Below are positions 25,979 to 35,560 of a stretch of 64,000 nt of DNA, in pieces. Source of the stretch: Spisula solida. Its lineage: Eukaryota; Mollusca; Bivalvia; Venerida; Mactridae. Within the stretch, counting starts at the first letter, position 1. The number at the start of each line of letters is the position of its first letter. The position numbers and the translations under genes were made by a program. The notes under the pieces are model-generated. The model did not search any database and was not told where the DNA came from. It saw only the letters and a program-made list of their open reading frames with translations. The DNA lies in contig OX365959.1 in NCBI GenBank assembly GCA_947247005.1, positions 38,043,097-38,107,096 of the forward strand. Reading direction: 5' to 3'.

Positions 25979-26682
25979 GTTAGTTTCTCTGATAAATTGA
26001 ATTGGTACTGATGGTACAGCAAGGTAACCCTCCTTGCCTGTCTTTGTGATTTGCTATTATAAACATGTTTTTGTTCATTGTTTCTTTTCATCGAACTGAA
26101 CGTTCATTTTTAAAATATGGTTGTCTTTGAAACTGTGGTTGTCCATGGGATTTTCTGTTTTGTGTTACTGTTGCTTTTCCATTTAATAACCGTTCATGTT
26201 ATTGATTGCCCTTGAAACTATGTCTGTACATGGGAGTAGCTGTTATATACATGTTTAGTTTTGTTGTTTTTGTATCACTGTTCCATTTTCATTCAATTGT
26301 TCATTTTCGTGACTGGCCTTGTACATTACAATGTCTATAAATAGGATTAGCTGTAATATACATGCAATTTTGTTGTTTCTTTTAGGTTTCTGTTCCATTT
26401 GCATTTAACTGTTCATTTTAATGGTTGCCCTTGAAACTGTTGTTGTTCTTGTGACTTGCTGTTGTATATCCTATATGGCAACTTTGAAGGTCAGTCAATA
26501 TACGGCAGATATACTATGTACAATGCAATGCAATGCAAATGGTGTATTGCGTGAAACCATATTACATGTTTTGTGGCAATTACAAATACAAAAAGACATA
26601 TATGTACGTGTTTCTAAATGGATTACACACTTGTGTTTTATTTTAAGGGGTAGACATGTACATTTTACCTTTTATTGTATAG
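25979..26682 (+). other. Intron 1
   Basis: T-rich intron with repeated phrases such as CATTTTCATTCAACTGTTC and CCTTGAAACTGTGGTTG recurring about every 130 bases (26100-26450), suggesting an internal degenerate tandem duplication. No further exon seen. Confidence 0.55.
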
Positions 26683-26763
26683 ACAATACATGCACATGCG
26701 ATCGTGGATGGAAATGGTCAGTTACGCAACATAAATGTTTATGGGACTGTACGTGTAACAATG
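26683..26763 (+). CDS. Exon 2: completion of second EGF-like module
   Basis: This 81-nt exon is preceded by TTTTATTGTATAG and followed by GTGAGT. It is symmetric phase 1-1 and encodes about 27 residues, reading DNTCTCDRGW then a Lys/Cys stretch and WDCTCNN. NTC-x-C-x2-GW followed by C is the C-terminal half of an EGF module, completing the one begun at the end of exon 1; the last CTCNN starts a third. A 1-1 exon is the class shuffled as modules in animal extracellular proteins. A pogo-like MITE begins about 50 bases into the following intron. Without its neighbours it would be easy to miss, but junction phases and cysteine register agree on both sides. Confidence 0.82.
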
Positions 26764-26815
26764 GTGAGTTAACAGATTTCAATAATTTAGAACATATATG
26801 GACGTTGTTTACTTA

Positions 26816-26990
26816 CAGTAAAACCTCTTTATCTCGAGGACTCATTGAGACAAGCCAAATGCTCGAGATAAGCCAGGTACTCGACATATCCGGCGTCTAT
26901 TAATATACAACATAGAGCAAATTCACCGGGACTTTGAAATTTGTTCGACATAGGCCGGTTACTCGTGATAACGATGCTTGTCTTATCAAA
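26816..26990. mobile_element. Pogo-like MITE, right end lost
   Basis: It starts CAGTAAAACCTCTTTATCTC and follows the same course as 29504-29699 (ATAAGCCAGGTACTCGA, GACATAGGCCGGTTACTCG) but lacks the mirrored right terminus. Confidence 0.75.
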
Positions 26991-27232
26991 CGTAACGTCA
27001 TCTTTTATGACTTCATAACCCATGACGTTGTTTATTTCTTTGTTTATTATTATTATTATTCCTGGTGAAGACTTGAGAATACAGTCGAAACGTTGAGCAC
27101 TTTTGGAGTTTGTCTTGTTTTGTTTTATTTATATTAACAATGATATTGCGGAAGAAGATTGATTAAAGTCGTTAAATATAAGCTGGAGCTTGTGTTGTAT
27201 TTACCTATTTATGTCCAACATATATACATGTA

Positions 27233-27800
27233 TATAGAGGATATTTGTTTGTTTTGATTGTATATGGTTTATATCTCATCGTGTAGTGATAAAATTCAAT
27301 ATTTTCAAGAGCGCGTAGCGCGAGTGAAAATATTAAAATTTTATCACTACAAGATGAGATATTAACCATATCCAATCAAAACAAACAAATATTCTATTTA
27401 TTTAATGCTTTTATGGTGTCAAAACTGGTACTATTTATGCCAAATTACCACTGTGGTTAGGCTACGTATGAATATGTTATTCCATTCATATTTTTCACTT
27501 TAAAATCCGCCATCTTGGATTATGGTGAATAGGTGAAAACGACTTTTGTGAGAATTTTGCATTAAATCATACACCAACTTGTAGGAAATGGTTTAACTAA
27601 GAATAAAAACCCCCACATGACATGTTTCCGTTCAGTAATAAAAAAGTTACAGACATTTTAGTGTTGAGATTTTGGTAAATTAAAGTAGTCCCTGTGAGGG
27701 GGCGGAGCTTATATCAGTCACATTGTAGGTGATAACCAGTGACTGATATAGGTTTTATTTCACTGATAGAACTCCATATCTCATCAGTTAGCATTAAATA
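27233..27800. mobile_element. Partial copy of the 4816-5654 element with internal foldback
   Basis: It shares AGAGGATATTTGTTTGTTTT and the later TGAGGGGGCGGAGCTTATAT with 4816-5265. In this copy the first 80 bases are followed by their own inverted copy (ATTTTATCACTACAAGATGA ... AAAACAAACAAATATTC) around AGAGCGCGTAGCGCGAG. Confidence 0.7.
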
Positions 27801-27937
27801 AACCATATTACTTTATTACAAGACGAACATAAGTCCAAACTATTCAACATGTATTGACTTTCAGTGATCGAATATACTGTCAAGTTAGGATAATGTGAGG
27901 GTCAGGTTTTATTTTAAGTGTACGCAAAATATAACTA

Positions 27938-28265
27938 TAGTCCAGTCAGGATAAAAATCCAGTGACGCAGCGGTCGAGTCCACTATAACGGTGTTAAATC
28001 AACTATAAAGGCTTATACTGTACTAACGTCTGTAATTTCAATATTAAACTAACATATTAAATTTCGCTCTACCTGTTTAGATGTGTGCTTTGTTGCGTAC
28101 ACATAAACTGCAACGTCACTGTCACAATATCCTAACTGGACTGTACCATTGTCTGAGCAGGTAAAGTATTTTAGTTTAGCATTGAAAATATAGATGTCTG
28201 GATAATCCTTTATCATTGGTTTTACACCGTAATAGATAGTGAACTCGACCACTGCGTCAATCTAT
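27938..28265. mobile_element. MITE, TAGTCCAGTCAGGATA termini, with an inverted half copy attached
   Basis: 27938-28143 runs from TAGTCCAGTCAGGATA to CAATATCCTAACTGGACTG. 28144-28265 is the reverse complement of a related half copy (it reads back to GTCGAGTTCACTA and GACGCAG). Other full copies: 28586-28794 and 33272-33478. Confidence 0.8.
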
Positions 28266-28310
28266 TAGTATCCCAACCCCGTATGATATTTACAATACAA
28301 TAAATAAACA

Positions 28311-28423
28311 TACAGGGTGTTTCATAATATCTGTCCCCATTACCGCCAACTGTCATGAGAAAATGCTAGATCTCATATATCATTTTCACTGTAATCAGGG
28401 CAGATATTATGAAACACCCTGCA
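28311..28423. mobile_element. 113-bp MITE, CAGGGTGTTTCATAATATCTG-type termini
   Basis: The left CAGGGTGTTTCATAATATCT is mirrored by AGATATTATGAAACACCCTG at the right, a 20-base perfect inverted repeat, the whole being only 113 bp. Mariner-type ends with no coding content. Confidence 0.9.
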
Positions 28424-28585
28424 TTCTATAAGTCAGTGTATATTTCCGTATTGATTTGAATCAAGCACCTTTATGTTGATTTTATAATTGCTGATAACAG
28501 TACATTCCAGTCAACACGGAAGCACTTTAAATCCGGTATTATTCACGGAAGTTTAATTTTCGACATTTGTCGCGATTTGTAGGTA

Positions 28586-28794
28586 TAGTCCAGTCAGGAT
28601 AAAAACCAGTGACGCATCGGTCGAGTCCATTATAGCGGTGTAAACCAATTATAAAGACTTATACTGTCCAAACAACTATAATGTCAATGCTAAACTAACA
28701 TACTAAACTGCGCTCTACCTGTTTTGACAATGAATGTGATTTTTCGCGTACACTTAAACTACAACGTCACTGTCACAATATCCTAACTGGACTA
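28586..28794. mobile_element. MITE, TAGTCCAGTCAGGATA termini (copy 2)
   Basis: The left TAGTCCAGTCAGGATA and right ATATCCTAACTGGACTA are near-perfect inverted repeats in TA context, 209 bp apart. Confidence 0.85.
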
Positions 28795-29320
28795 TATTAT
28801 ACTTTCATAATATAACACTGATTACTTGTGAACAGTAAAACATGGCTACTGAAGCTGACGATACGTGGTCTACGAGAAGGTCAATTCAACATTCAAACAC
28901 GTACTCCGCACAATATTTATGCATAAAGTATGCATGCTATAGCTCGCCTGAATTATAAACAAACATGGATAATATAAACACTTCACGGTCGACTGACCGC
29001 TTGCTATCAGTGTAGATTGAAAGAGAATAAGCATTAAAAACTGATTATGCACAAGAATGAACAAAATGGACATTGAAAATACATTTAATTTTTAATTTCT
29101 ATTTGTAAACAAAGGCTACAGATATTGTCTGCGGGCTATATTACAGTATACAACTCCAACGCGAGAGATCTACATTGCAATGCATGTACGGGAACAAACC
29201 AGCAAAAATCCTTTATCGTTTTACCTTATTACATGTCAGGTCTGATTAAATTATGTTGACATACGATAATAGATAAGATCTATTATCCATGTATGAATTG
29301 TGGATTTATATGAATTTCAG
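28795..29320 (+). other. Remainder of intron 2
   Basis: AT-rich intronic sequence between the MITE and the exon 3 acceptor; nothing assignable. Confidence 0.45.
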
Positions 29321-29450
29321 GAGCAGCCTGTATAGGACCGGGTATTTGTGGTTGTACACAGACATGTGTGTATGGTACATGCTGGAATGGACAATGTGAA
29401 TGCTGGGAGGGGTATGCGGGCAGTACGTGCCAAACTCTGGACACAAACAA
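29321..29450 (+). CDS. Exon 3: third EGF-like module and linker to catalytic-like domain
   Basis: The acceptor is ATGAATTTCAG and the donor is GTACGT. The exon enters in phase 1 and leaves in phase 2. It encodes a Cys/Gly-rich segment (NGAAC-x-GPG-x-CGC across the junction, then CVYGTCWNGQCECWEGYAGSTC with the classic C-x-C-x2-GY-x-G-x2-C end), followed by the short linker QTLDTN. This is the last EGF-like unit before the hydrolase-like domain starts in the next exon. The tandem CxC/CxxG pattern and the absence of stops support coding. What partners the EGF units bind cannot be told from sequence. Confidence 0.85.
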
Positions 29451-29503
29451 GTACGTCTGTATCTTTCAATTATCTTCGATTTTTAAATCACACACAAACA
29501 GTA

Positions 29504-29699
29504 TACAGTAAAACCTCGTTATCTCGAGGATAAATTGGGACAAGCCAAATGTTCGAGACAAGCCAGGTGCTCGAGATATCCGATGTCTATTAATAATTTC
29601 ATATACAACATAGACCAAATTCACCGGGATTTTGAAATATGTTCGACATAGGCCGGTTGCTCGTGTAAACAATGCTCGTCTTATCGAGGTTTTACTGTA
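29504..29699. mobile_element. Pogo-like MITE, complete
   Basis: TACAGTAAAACCTCGTTATC at the left and TTATCGAGGTTTTACTGTA at the right are inverted repeats with TA at both edges, as for pogo/Tigger-type Tc1-mariner elements. No transposase. Confidence 0.88.
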
Positions 29700-29799
29700 T
29701 CTTAATCTTATGTTGACTACCCAGTCACGTGATCATGATACCGGGCAAATCAGCCAGTTACCTGATGAGCCCTTTTCGAGGGAGATAATTTTACGGCTT

Positions 29800-30175
29800 T
29801 GACTAGGGGTAGAACGCATAATTCTTCATTCGTGTCAACGTGTGACGCCCTTACCACTTGGCCACCAAGATGCGTACTTTGGACTACTCTTACATGCTGG
29901 ACCCTTATCAATGGAGCAGTAAAACAACGAATATGTCATTGTACGACTTTGTCTAGGGATCGTACGCGTAACCTTTGGATGCATAAAGGGACGCTCTAAT
30001 CACTAAAGTCTTGGTCATCGAGATCGGTACTTTGAACAACCCTTACATGCTGGGCCCTTATCAATGGAGTTATACCAGTATGTCATTTGTACGACATTGA
30101 CTAGGCGTCGAACGCGTAACATTTCGCTGCAAAGGGGGACGCTCTAACGAGATCGGTACTTTGTTTTTGCACGAT
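29800..30175. repeat. Tandem repeat of about 153 bp, two to three copies
   Basis: TTACATGCTGG-x-CCCTTATCAATGG occurs at about 29890 and 30043, and GTAGAACGC/CGTACGCGTAAC/CGAACGCGTAAC at about 29810, 29950 and 30106. Possibly tRNA-derived, since a degenerate B-box recurs in each unit. Confidence 0.7.
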
Positions 30176-30284
30176 AAAATAAATTCGCAATCCTCTTAGA
30201 ATAGCTTAGTTAATGCCACCTGGCGGACTGGACCTACTTATAGTTTGTACTATCAACATCATAACGATAAAGTTATAGAAAGAG

Positions 30285-30350
30285 AACGCAGACGCGAGGT
30301 TGTCTTATTTTGTCGAGGGCGTAGCCCGAGACAAAATAAACAACCAAGCG
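30285..30350. repeat. Hairpin-forming repeat
   Basis: GTTGTCTTATTTTGTCGAGG is mirrored by CCGAGACAAAATAAACAAC around GGCGTAGCC. Probably the core of a foldback MITE. Confidence 0.65.
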
Positions 30351-30562
30351 TTAAGCGTTTTCTTTCTGACTTATATCATTGGCTGTCACTTTGTAAACAT
30401 AAGGCGTGTCCAAATTTTCACAATGCTGCCCGATTAACATGTCCAATGAAAATCAATAGCACGGCGTTGTGATTTTTAAGTTGTGGACTCCAATATAACT
30501 CGACCACGAAAATCGATAGAGGTCACGTTGACCGAAGTAAAGTACAATGGAGTTGTATGTAT

Positions 30563-30592
30563 ACAGTGCAGGATAATATTATCCTGCACTGT
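30563..30592. repeat. 30-bp perfect palindrome
   Basis: ACAGTGCAGGATAAT is followed at once by its exact reverse complement. No spacer. Confidence 0.95.
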
Positions 30593-31220
30593 AGTAATTG
30601 CACTCATTCCTTTGAAAATTAAGACACACCCCATCAATTATCATCGGATTTAGCCACACCGCCTCAGTTAACATCAATGTAAATTGCCGTAGTCATGATA
30701 TAAGGTGAATAACTGCACACGAAAATTAGTTTATTTTCGAGCAGTTGTTTGTATCTGTATACATTACAAGGATACCTCTGTATGAATTGTTCACCGGTCT
30801 GTTAAAATTCTAACGGCTTATCAAATTATTAAACTTAGACGGTAACTGAACGAATGGTAAGAACACGTTTTTAAATTTATATGACATCTAACTATGGGTT
30901 CATCCTTTGTTAGGTCGTCTAGTAAAAGGATGCATAACTTTCGGTCTGCATGATTCGTTAAAATTGGTATAGATCTTTATGGGTGATCGTATTAATTATT
31001 CCCCCACCCCATCTTTGATGAATGGGGTATATTGCTCTGCACATGGCGGTCGGTCGGTAGACCAAATTAGTTTCCGTTCAATAACTCAAGAACGCTTTGC
31101 CCAGTATCTTCGAACTTTACATTAGGAATGAGGTGTCGAGAGTGATTAATATAAGTTGCGAAAACCTGTTTCACAATCGACCTTAAATAAATTAATATAA
31201 ACTAATTGTGCTTGTTCCAG
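30593..31220 (+). other. Remainder of intron 3
   Basis: Nothing assignable; ends in the exon 4 acceptor. Confidence 0.45.
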
Positions 31221-31414
31221 GCTGATGAATCGGAATGTGTCGGTGGGTATGAATCTGGGTGGACTGTCGTACTGGTCAACAGAGCTGAAGTTTGTGGATA
31301 TTATGAAGGAATCCCAGGAATGGATCACAGAACATCATGGAGAATATGTCTGGGATACCCACGAACATGACAATATCACCTGGAGAATGGACGGTTATCC
31401 GTCTAGTTTACCAA
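31221..31414 (+). CDS. Exon 4: start of glycoside-hydrolase-like domain
   Basis: The acceptor is CTTGTTCCAG and the donor is GTACGT; the exon enters in phase 2 and leaves in phase 1. The translation begins KLMNRNVSVGMNLGGLSYWS, continues TELKFVDIMKESQEWI and ends with DGYPSSLP. I recognise G[IM]NLGG-x-S-[YD]-WS followed by PFVD/KFVD and a later NGYP/DGYP-x-SLP as the opening strand of a mostly bacterial glycoside-hydrolase-like family annotated as cellulase-like or hypothetical. The residues form strand 1 and loop 1 of the putative barrel. A 223-bp inverted-repeat element starts just seven bases downstream of the exon end. Family recognition is from memory; no profile search was run. Confidence 0.85.
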
Positions 31415-31421
31415 GTACGTA

Positions 31422-31644
31422 AAGCCTAGGTCCCACTGAGAAATTCCTCATCGGCAATGTTCTCCCGATATCTTCCGATACAACCCGATTCATCACGATT
31501 CCTTCCTATACCACAAAATGTCTCATGACTACCTCAAAACTTCCTCATAGACCACGATGGACCTGTTCCCGATGACTTTATAACTCATTAATTTCAATCG
31601 GGAGTACATCGCCGAGGCAAAAATCCTCTGTGGGACCTAGGCTT
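31422..31644. mobile_element. MITE with AAGCCTAGGTCCCAC termini, beside exon 4 donor
   Basis: The left AAGCCTAGGTCCCAC is mirrored exactly by GTGGGACCTAGGCTT at the right; 223 bp. It starts seven bases after the last base of exon 4, so the splice donor GTACGTA is retained but the rest of the intron start is transposon. Older copy at 16390-16612. Confidence 0.9.
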
Positions 31645-31835
31645 AAAGTCAAGTTTCGATATAACTACACCCGATATACTGACACTTTCATAATTATACT
31701 GACTTTTTGTACGGGAATAAACGTTTCAAAACTATTTTGGATCAATTCAGTATACTGACATATTTGTATCGAGACCCAACGACAGTCATACCTGTGTCAG
31801 TACAGTCACATGATTTAAATAACAAACCGTGTGCC

Positions 31836-31990
31836 GCCGTAGCTCAATGATGAGCGCGCTTGTAGTCTAATCTGGCAACCCGGGTTCAAATACGGGTGGA
31901 GGTACTCATAGCCTGCCATATTTCAACAGAAAGCTGACTGGTAACTAAAGGCTACGCTCGGCATTTTTTATGTTGTAAGAAACATGCATT
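31836..31990 (+). mobile_element. tRNA-derived SINE family 1, short copy
   Basis: CCGTAGCTCAATGATGAGCG, B-box GTTCAAATACGGG and GCCTGCCATATTTCAACAGA follow the order seen at 23652. Confidence 0.75.
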
Positions 31991-32115
31991 CTTTGCTATG
32001 AGGTAATGTTAAATGTGTTGATCATTACAGATTCTTGCAAACTACGTATAATTAGGCATTTATTGGGGTTTTAATTTTTCACATGTGTAACCCCTTTACT
32101 TAGGTTACTGATCAT

Positions 32116-32584
32116 TAGGGGTGACTATTGAGTCCAATTTTGACTATTGCAATACTATTGTATTGCTGGAAACTATTGCGATACTATTGCAATAGTTATT
32201 GCCAAGATTGAAAACCAGAGATTAACTTGTAAATGCAAATTTGCACTGCGTAAGATATCACTTTGTTGTACAGCATACAAATGTACTATTTGTGGAAATT
32301 ATTTAAAGGAATTTGACAGAAATATATTAATAAATTTAAGGCGATATTGTTCCATTGTGGCTGTTTTGATGCGTGTGGTTATATGCAATTAGTTTTTTAG
32401 CGAAACGGAAGTTGTTTTAAATTAATAATAAACTTTATTTATAAAAAGGAAACTATCGTAACTATCGATAGTTGAGCTAACTATCGGCGATAGTTATTGG
32501 ATCGAGACTTTTACTATCGATCCATACTATCGGGACACTCGGGATCGCAATGCATCGATCTTTCGATGCATCGGCCCACCCCTA
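32116..32584. mobile_element. hAT-type non-autonomous element with 8-bp target duplication
   Basis: TAGGGGTG at the left and CACCCCTA at the right are inverted termini, and CTGATCAT flanks the element on both sides (32108-32115 and 32585-32592). The 8-bp duplication and AGGGGTG-type ends are characteristic of hAT transposons. The interior is rich in GATAGTT/AACTATC palindromes. No transposase. Confidence 0.88.
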
Positions 32585-32639
32585 CTGATCATTGATGAAA
32601 ATGGCTCATCAACTCTAACCTATTATGATATAATATATA

Positions 32640-33080
32640 CTATTCACAGTGTATAAACATAAACACTGTATGGCTTATTGGGTGACTATACGATTCAACT
32701 TGTATGACTTATTGCGAGCAAAAGCATATGTGATTTCCTGTCTTTGTATGGCTTATTGGTAGACTATACAATTCAACGTGTATGACATATTGCGATAACC
32801 GGAAGTTGACTCGTCTATACACTGCGCTTTTGTCTCGTTATACAACCTCAACATGTACAGGGTGTCCCAAAAAAGAGGACCAAGGTTATACATTCTTACC
32901 TTCGTCTCTTTTATCAATAACACATTGCTAATATGACAAAACATTAAGGGATGAACACAGTTCAAAATACCAGCATCATAATTGTGATTATTTAGTTCAA
33001 TACACTGAGTTTCTCCAAAGAAACGAAATCTGTAACCGCGATTAACCTGCTGAAAATATCTCCGCGTTTTTGACATAGGA
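32640..33080. repeat. Repeat-derived intron sequence (mariner-type end, TGTATGACTTATTG repeats)
   Basis: TGTATGACTTATTG-type units recur at 32668, 32703, 32745 and 32780, and again at 44270-44410. From 32858, TACAGGGTGTCCC starts a mariner-type terminus shared, reversed, with 3395-3510. The 107-residue minus-strand frame here is repeat. Confidence 0.6.
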
Positions 33081-33123
33081 TGGATCTTATACTCCTTTTT
33101 AAAACTTTGGTGTTTTCTTTCAG

Positions 33124-33264
33124 ATACTATGTTGGTTGGGAAATTAGTTTTAAGAGCAAATGCCGGAACCTATGGACCGGAAGGGAACTTCACTTTACTG
33201 TATGACGGGAACGGCGAGGTGGGCTTCGAGTTAGCGAAACATACGGTACACTACAATGGGAAAG
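33124..33264 (+). CDS. Exon 5: beta-rich insert of hydrolase-like domain
   Basis: Preceded by a strong polypyrimidine tract ending TTTCTTTCAG and followed by GTAAGA, this exon is symmetric phase 1-1 (141 nt). It encodes about 47 residues including LVLRANAGTYGPEGNFTLLY, then DGNGEVGFEL and VHYNGKG. The YGPxGxFTLLYDGxGxVxF pattern corresponds to the jelly-roll-like or beta-sandwich insertion seen after the DGYP-x-SLP block in the bacterial-type homologues I recall. The intron starts with a 207-bp MITE only seven bases past the splice donor. No catalytic residue is proposed for this segment. Confidence 0.84.
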
Positions 33265-33271
33265 GTAAGAA

Positions 33272-33478
33272 TAGTCCAGTCAGGGTAAGAATAGAGTGAC
33301 GCAGCAGTTGAGTCCACTTTAACGGTGAAAACCCAACTATAAAGGCTTATCCAGACAGCTATAATTTCAATGCTAAACTAACATACTAAATTCGCTCTAC
33401 CTGTTCAGACAATGGTTGTAATCTTTTGTGTACACATAAACGACTACGTCACTCTCACAATATCCTAACTGGACTGTA
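33272..33478. mobile_element. MITE, TAGTCCAGTCAGG termini (copy 3), beside exon 5 donor
   Basis: It runs from TAGTCCAGTCAGGGTAAG to CAATATCCTAACTGGACTG. It starts seven bases after the exon 5 end, leaving only GTAAGAA of the original intron start. Confidence 0.85.
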
Positions 33479-33689
33479 CATAGGATAGATGTGATATTAT
33501 TGTTGCCGTTGTTGTTGTTTGTGTTAAAGTTTGAATTAGAGTCTTATACTCGTACGTTGACTCCATATATACCACATGACCTATATATTCACCCTCGGTA
33601 TCAATGAAACTACATCATACCACAACATGGGATAATAAGGTCGACTATGTTATAAAACTTGTTTCACTCTGAGGGATCCAATAAGAAAT

Positions 33690-34107
33690 TTCAAAAAAAA
33701 AATATACCAGATTTATATAGCGCCCTTTTCATGCCAACGCACGTTCAAAGGCACTTTACATTATTGTGTTGCGGCCAAAAGGGCGCAGGTGCATCCTCTA
33801 ACAGTGCAGATACAGCGTGATCTGACCAGAGGGACAGACTGAGAGAAAGCACCTGAATTGGGAGAGAGAGAAAGACATTAGATACAGGCATGTCCGGTGC
33901 TGCAGATGTGCGCCTAGCTCTTATTTCGAATAGATAGTCTGGTTCTTTAATGTGCCCGGTGTATAGCACCGATACACAGCTTCCTGGCACTTCCAGATAC
34001 TTTGCAGACCACATGGCCAGATAATAGAGGGAAATAATATGAATATTTCAGAAATGTCAAGCTCCGATGCCAGGGATTGAACCCACAACCTCTAAATCCG
34101 CCTATAT
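33690..34107 (-). mobile_element. tRNA-derived SINE family 3, minus-strand copy
   Basis: Reverse complement of the 25347 family: tail CAGATTTATATAGCGCCCTT at the left, central GTGCCCGGTGTATAGCACCG, and head CAGGGATTGAACCCACAACC at the right. The A-box half of the tRNA head has been deleted. The head end lies about 25 bases before the exon 6 acceptor. Confidence 0.85.
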
Positions 34108-34131
34108 TTCAGATATGTGAATGAATTTCAG

Positions 34132-34346
34132 GTCGTATGGTTGTTGAATTTCATGAAAATGATGGCGGGATCTTTATCACGATCCTGCGAACAAATTCGC
34201 AAAATCCGATTCACAACATGCGACTTATCCTACCAGGATTTGAAGACAGGTACGAGTTGTTCCCCTTTTATCCGCCATTCGTTGAGAGCGTCAAGAGATA
34301 CTCGGAGATACGTTTCATGGATATGCTACACACAAATAACCACAAG
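34132..34346 (+). CDS. Exon 6: hydrolase-like domain core
   Basis: The acceptor is ATGAATTTCAG and the donor is GTAAGA; the exon enters in phase 1 and ends in phase 0. It encodes RMVVEFHENDGGIFITILRT, the block MRLILPGFEDRY, then PPFVESVKRYSEIRFMDMLH and TNNHK. The motifs GGIF-x-x-I, LPGFE-x-x-Y, PFYPPF and RFMD-x-x-xTNN are, in my reading, the strongest signature of the bacterial-type family, where FRFMDW(M/L)RTN is usual; here a Met-Leu-His replaces Trp-Met-Arg in part. A minus-strand SINE ends about 25 bases upstream of the acceptor. From here on all visible junctions are phase 0. Confidence 0.87.
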
Positions 34347-34375
34347 GTAAGAGTATAAGTATAACAGGAGAATGT

Positions 34376-34784
34376 TTAAAGTCCCATTATGCATTAAGTG
34401 GCTATTTTCAAAAAGCAATAACTTGACAACCTTATCTGCAAAATGATGCATTTTGAGCACTTTAGTTGAATCCCAAAAGTGGAAAACACCATAAGACGAA
34501 AATAAAATAAATAAAGCATCCAGTTGGTTTGTGAATAAAATAACAAAATGTAAACAATAAATGCATAATTAATTGTGTAAGGGGAGCAACTCTTGCAAAA
34601 TTAGTATTTTGTCATCCATACATTTTACTAAATGTGATTTTTGGCATACTATTTCGACAGATATAGCTGACATTGTTTCGTCAGTTATAAATAGGTCATT
34701 TGTGAAAACATCCTAATTATTTGTATTTAGTCTATTTACTGGATGATCCGGGAAAAAGTTTTGGGAGAAATAATGGGACTTTAA
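34376..34784. mobile_element. TTAA-bounded MITE (piggyBac-like), AGTCCCATTA termini
   Basis: TTAAAGTCCCATTAT at the left and ATAATGGGACTTTAA at the right are perfect inverted repeats bounded by TTAA. A decayed inverted copy without clear ends lies at 62176-62470. Confidence 0.85.
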
Positions 34785-35356
34785 CAAAATGTTTGTTTGT
34801 ACCAGTTCCACATTCGGAACACCTTGAACATTGTGTACGTACTTTCTTCTTCGGCATCGGCGGAAAGACCCGAGCAGTAACGATTTGTTTCAAATAGTAC
34901 GTATAGTAGAAGTTATTAAATAAAGCTTTAATGGGGTACAAATCATGCTTGTATCCATTTGTATTTCCTAACTTACTATTACTGGCATATACTGTTATCA
35001 TCTTGCCCCATGATTATAAAGCTTTTTCAATGCTCAACCCAATTTCGGGCTCAGTCTTTATAGTTTTCAAACAGTTCAATTCCTCATAACTTACTGAAAC
35101 GTTTATATTACTTGGATAGCCTTAACAGCAGAGCAATACTGTCTGATATGTTTAAGATTATTTACTTGTTGGACTTTCAATGAACTAATCAAATTGCATA
35201 CTCAAGTTGAGTTAAGCATAAAAGGGCTTTAAAATCATTGGGCCATGCCTTTATTTGTGTAGTCTGTCTTTCGCAATACTAAATTTTGATTCACTACTAA
35301 TCGTCCTTAAATAGCCGTGTCTCATTGACTTCAATCAATATTGTGTATTCATATAG
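34785..35356 (+). other. Remainder of intron 6
   Basis: AT-rich, nothing assignable; ends in ATTCATATAG before exon 7. Confidence 0.45.
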
Positions 35357-35560
35357 CCAGAGCCAACACCATGGAATACACGCAGACACCAGAACTACCA
35401 CACACAGACCGGGGAGTATGGATGTGCACTGGAATATCTTATACAGTTAACAAACATGGTGGGTGCCGCACCTTGGTTCAATCAACCACATGCAGCCGAT
35501 AATGATTTCATCGAACAGTTTGCTACCATGGCGAAAACAAACCTTAGACCTGATGTTAAG
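35357..35560 (+). CDS. Exon 7: hydrolase-like domain, PWFNQPHAADNDF block
   Basis: The acceptor is TTCATATAG and the donor is AAG|GTAATA; the exon is phase 0-0 and 68 codons. It encodes PEPTPWNTRR, then GEYGCALEYLIQLTNMVGAA, PWFNQPHAADNDFIEQFA and TNLRPDVK. The order G-x3-E-x2-[IL]-x-L-x-N-x2-G-x2-PWFN-x-PH-A-x-D-x-[FY] is shared with bacterial proteins of the family recalled above and would form barrel strands 3-4. PWFN-x-PH probably lines the active site. It ends with DVK, which joins directly to IYVEYSNEVW in exon 8 across a 22.9-kb intron. Confidence 0.87.

Noticed and set aside
26421..26903. 160-residue open frame as one gene
   Set aside because: Only 26683-26763 has splice signals and EGF cysteines; the rest is T-rich intron and a pogo-like MITE.
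32753..33076. 107-residue minus-strand frame
   Set aside because: Consists of TGTATGACTTATTG repeats and a mariner-type terminus shared with 3395-3510.
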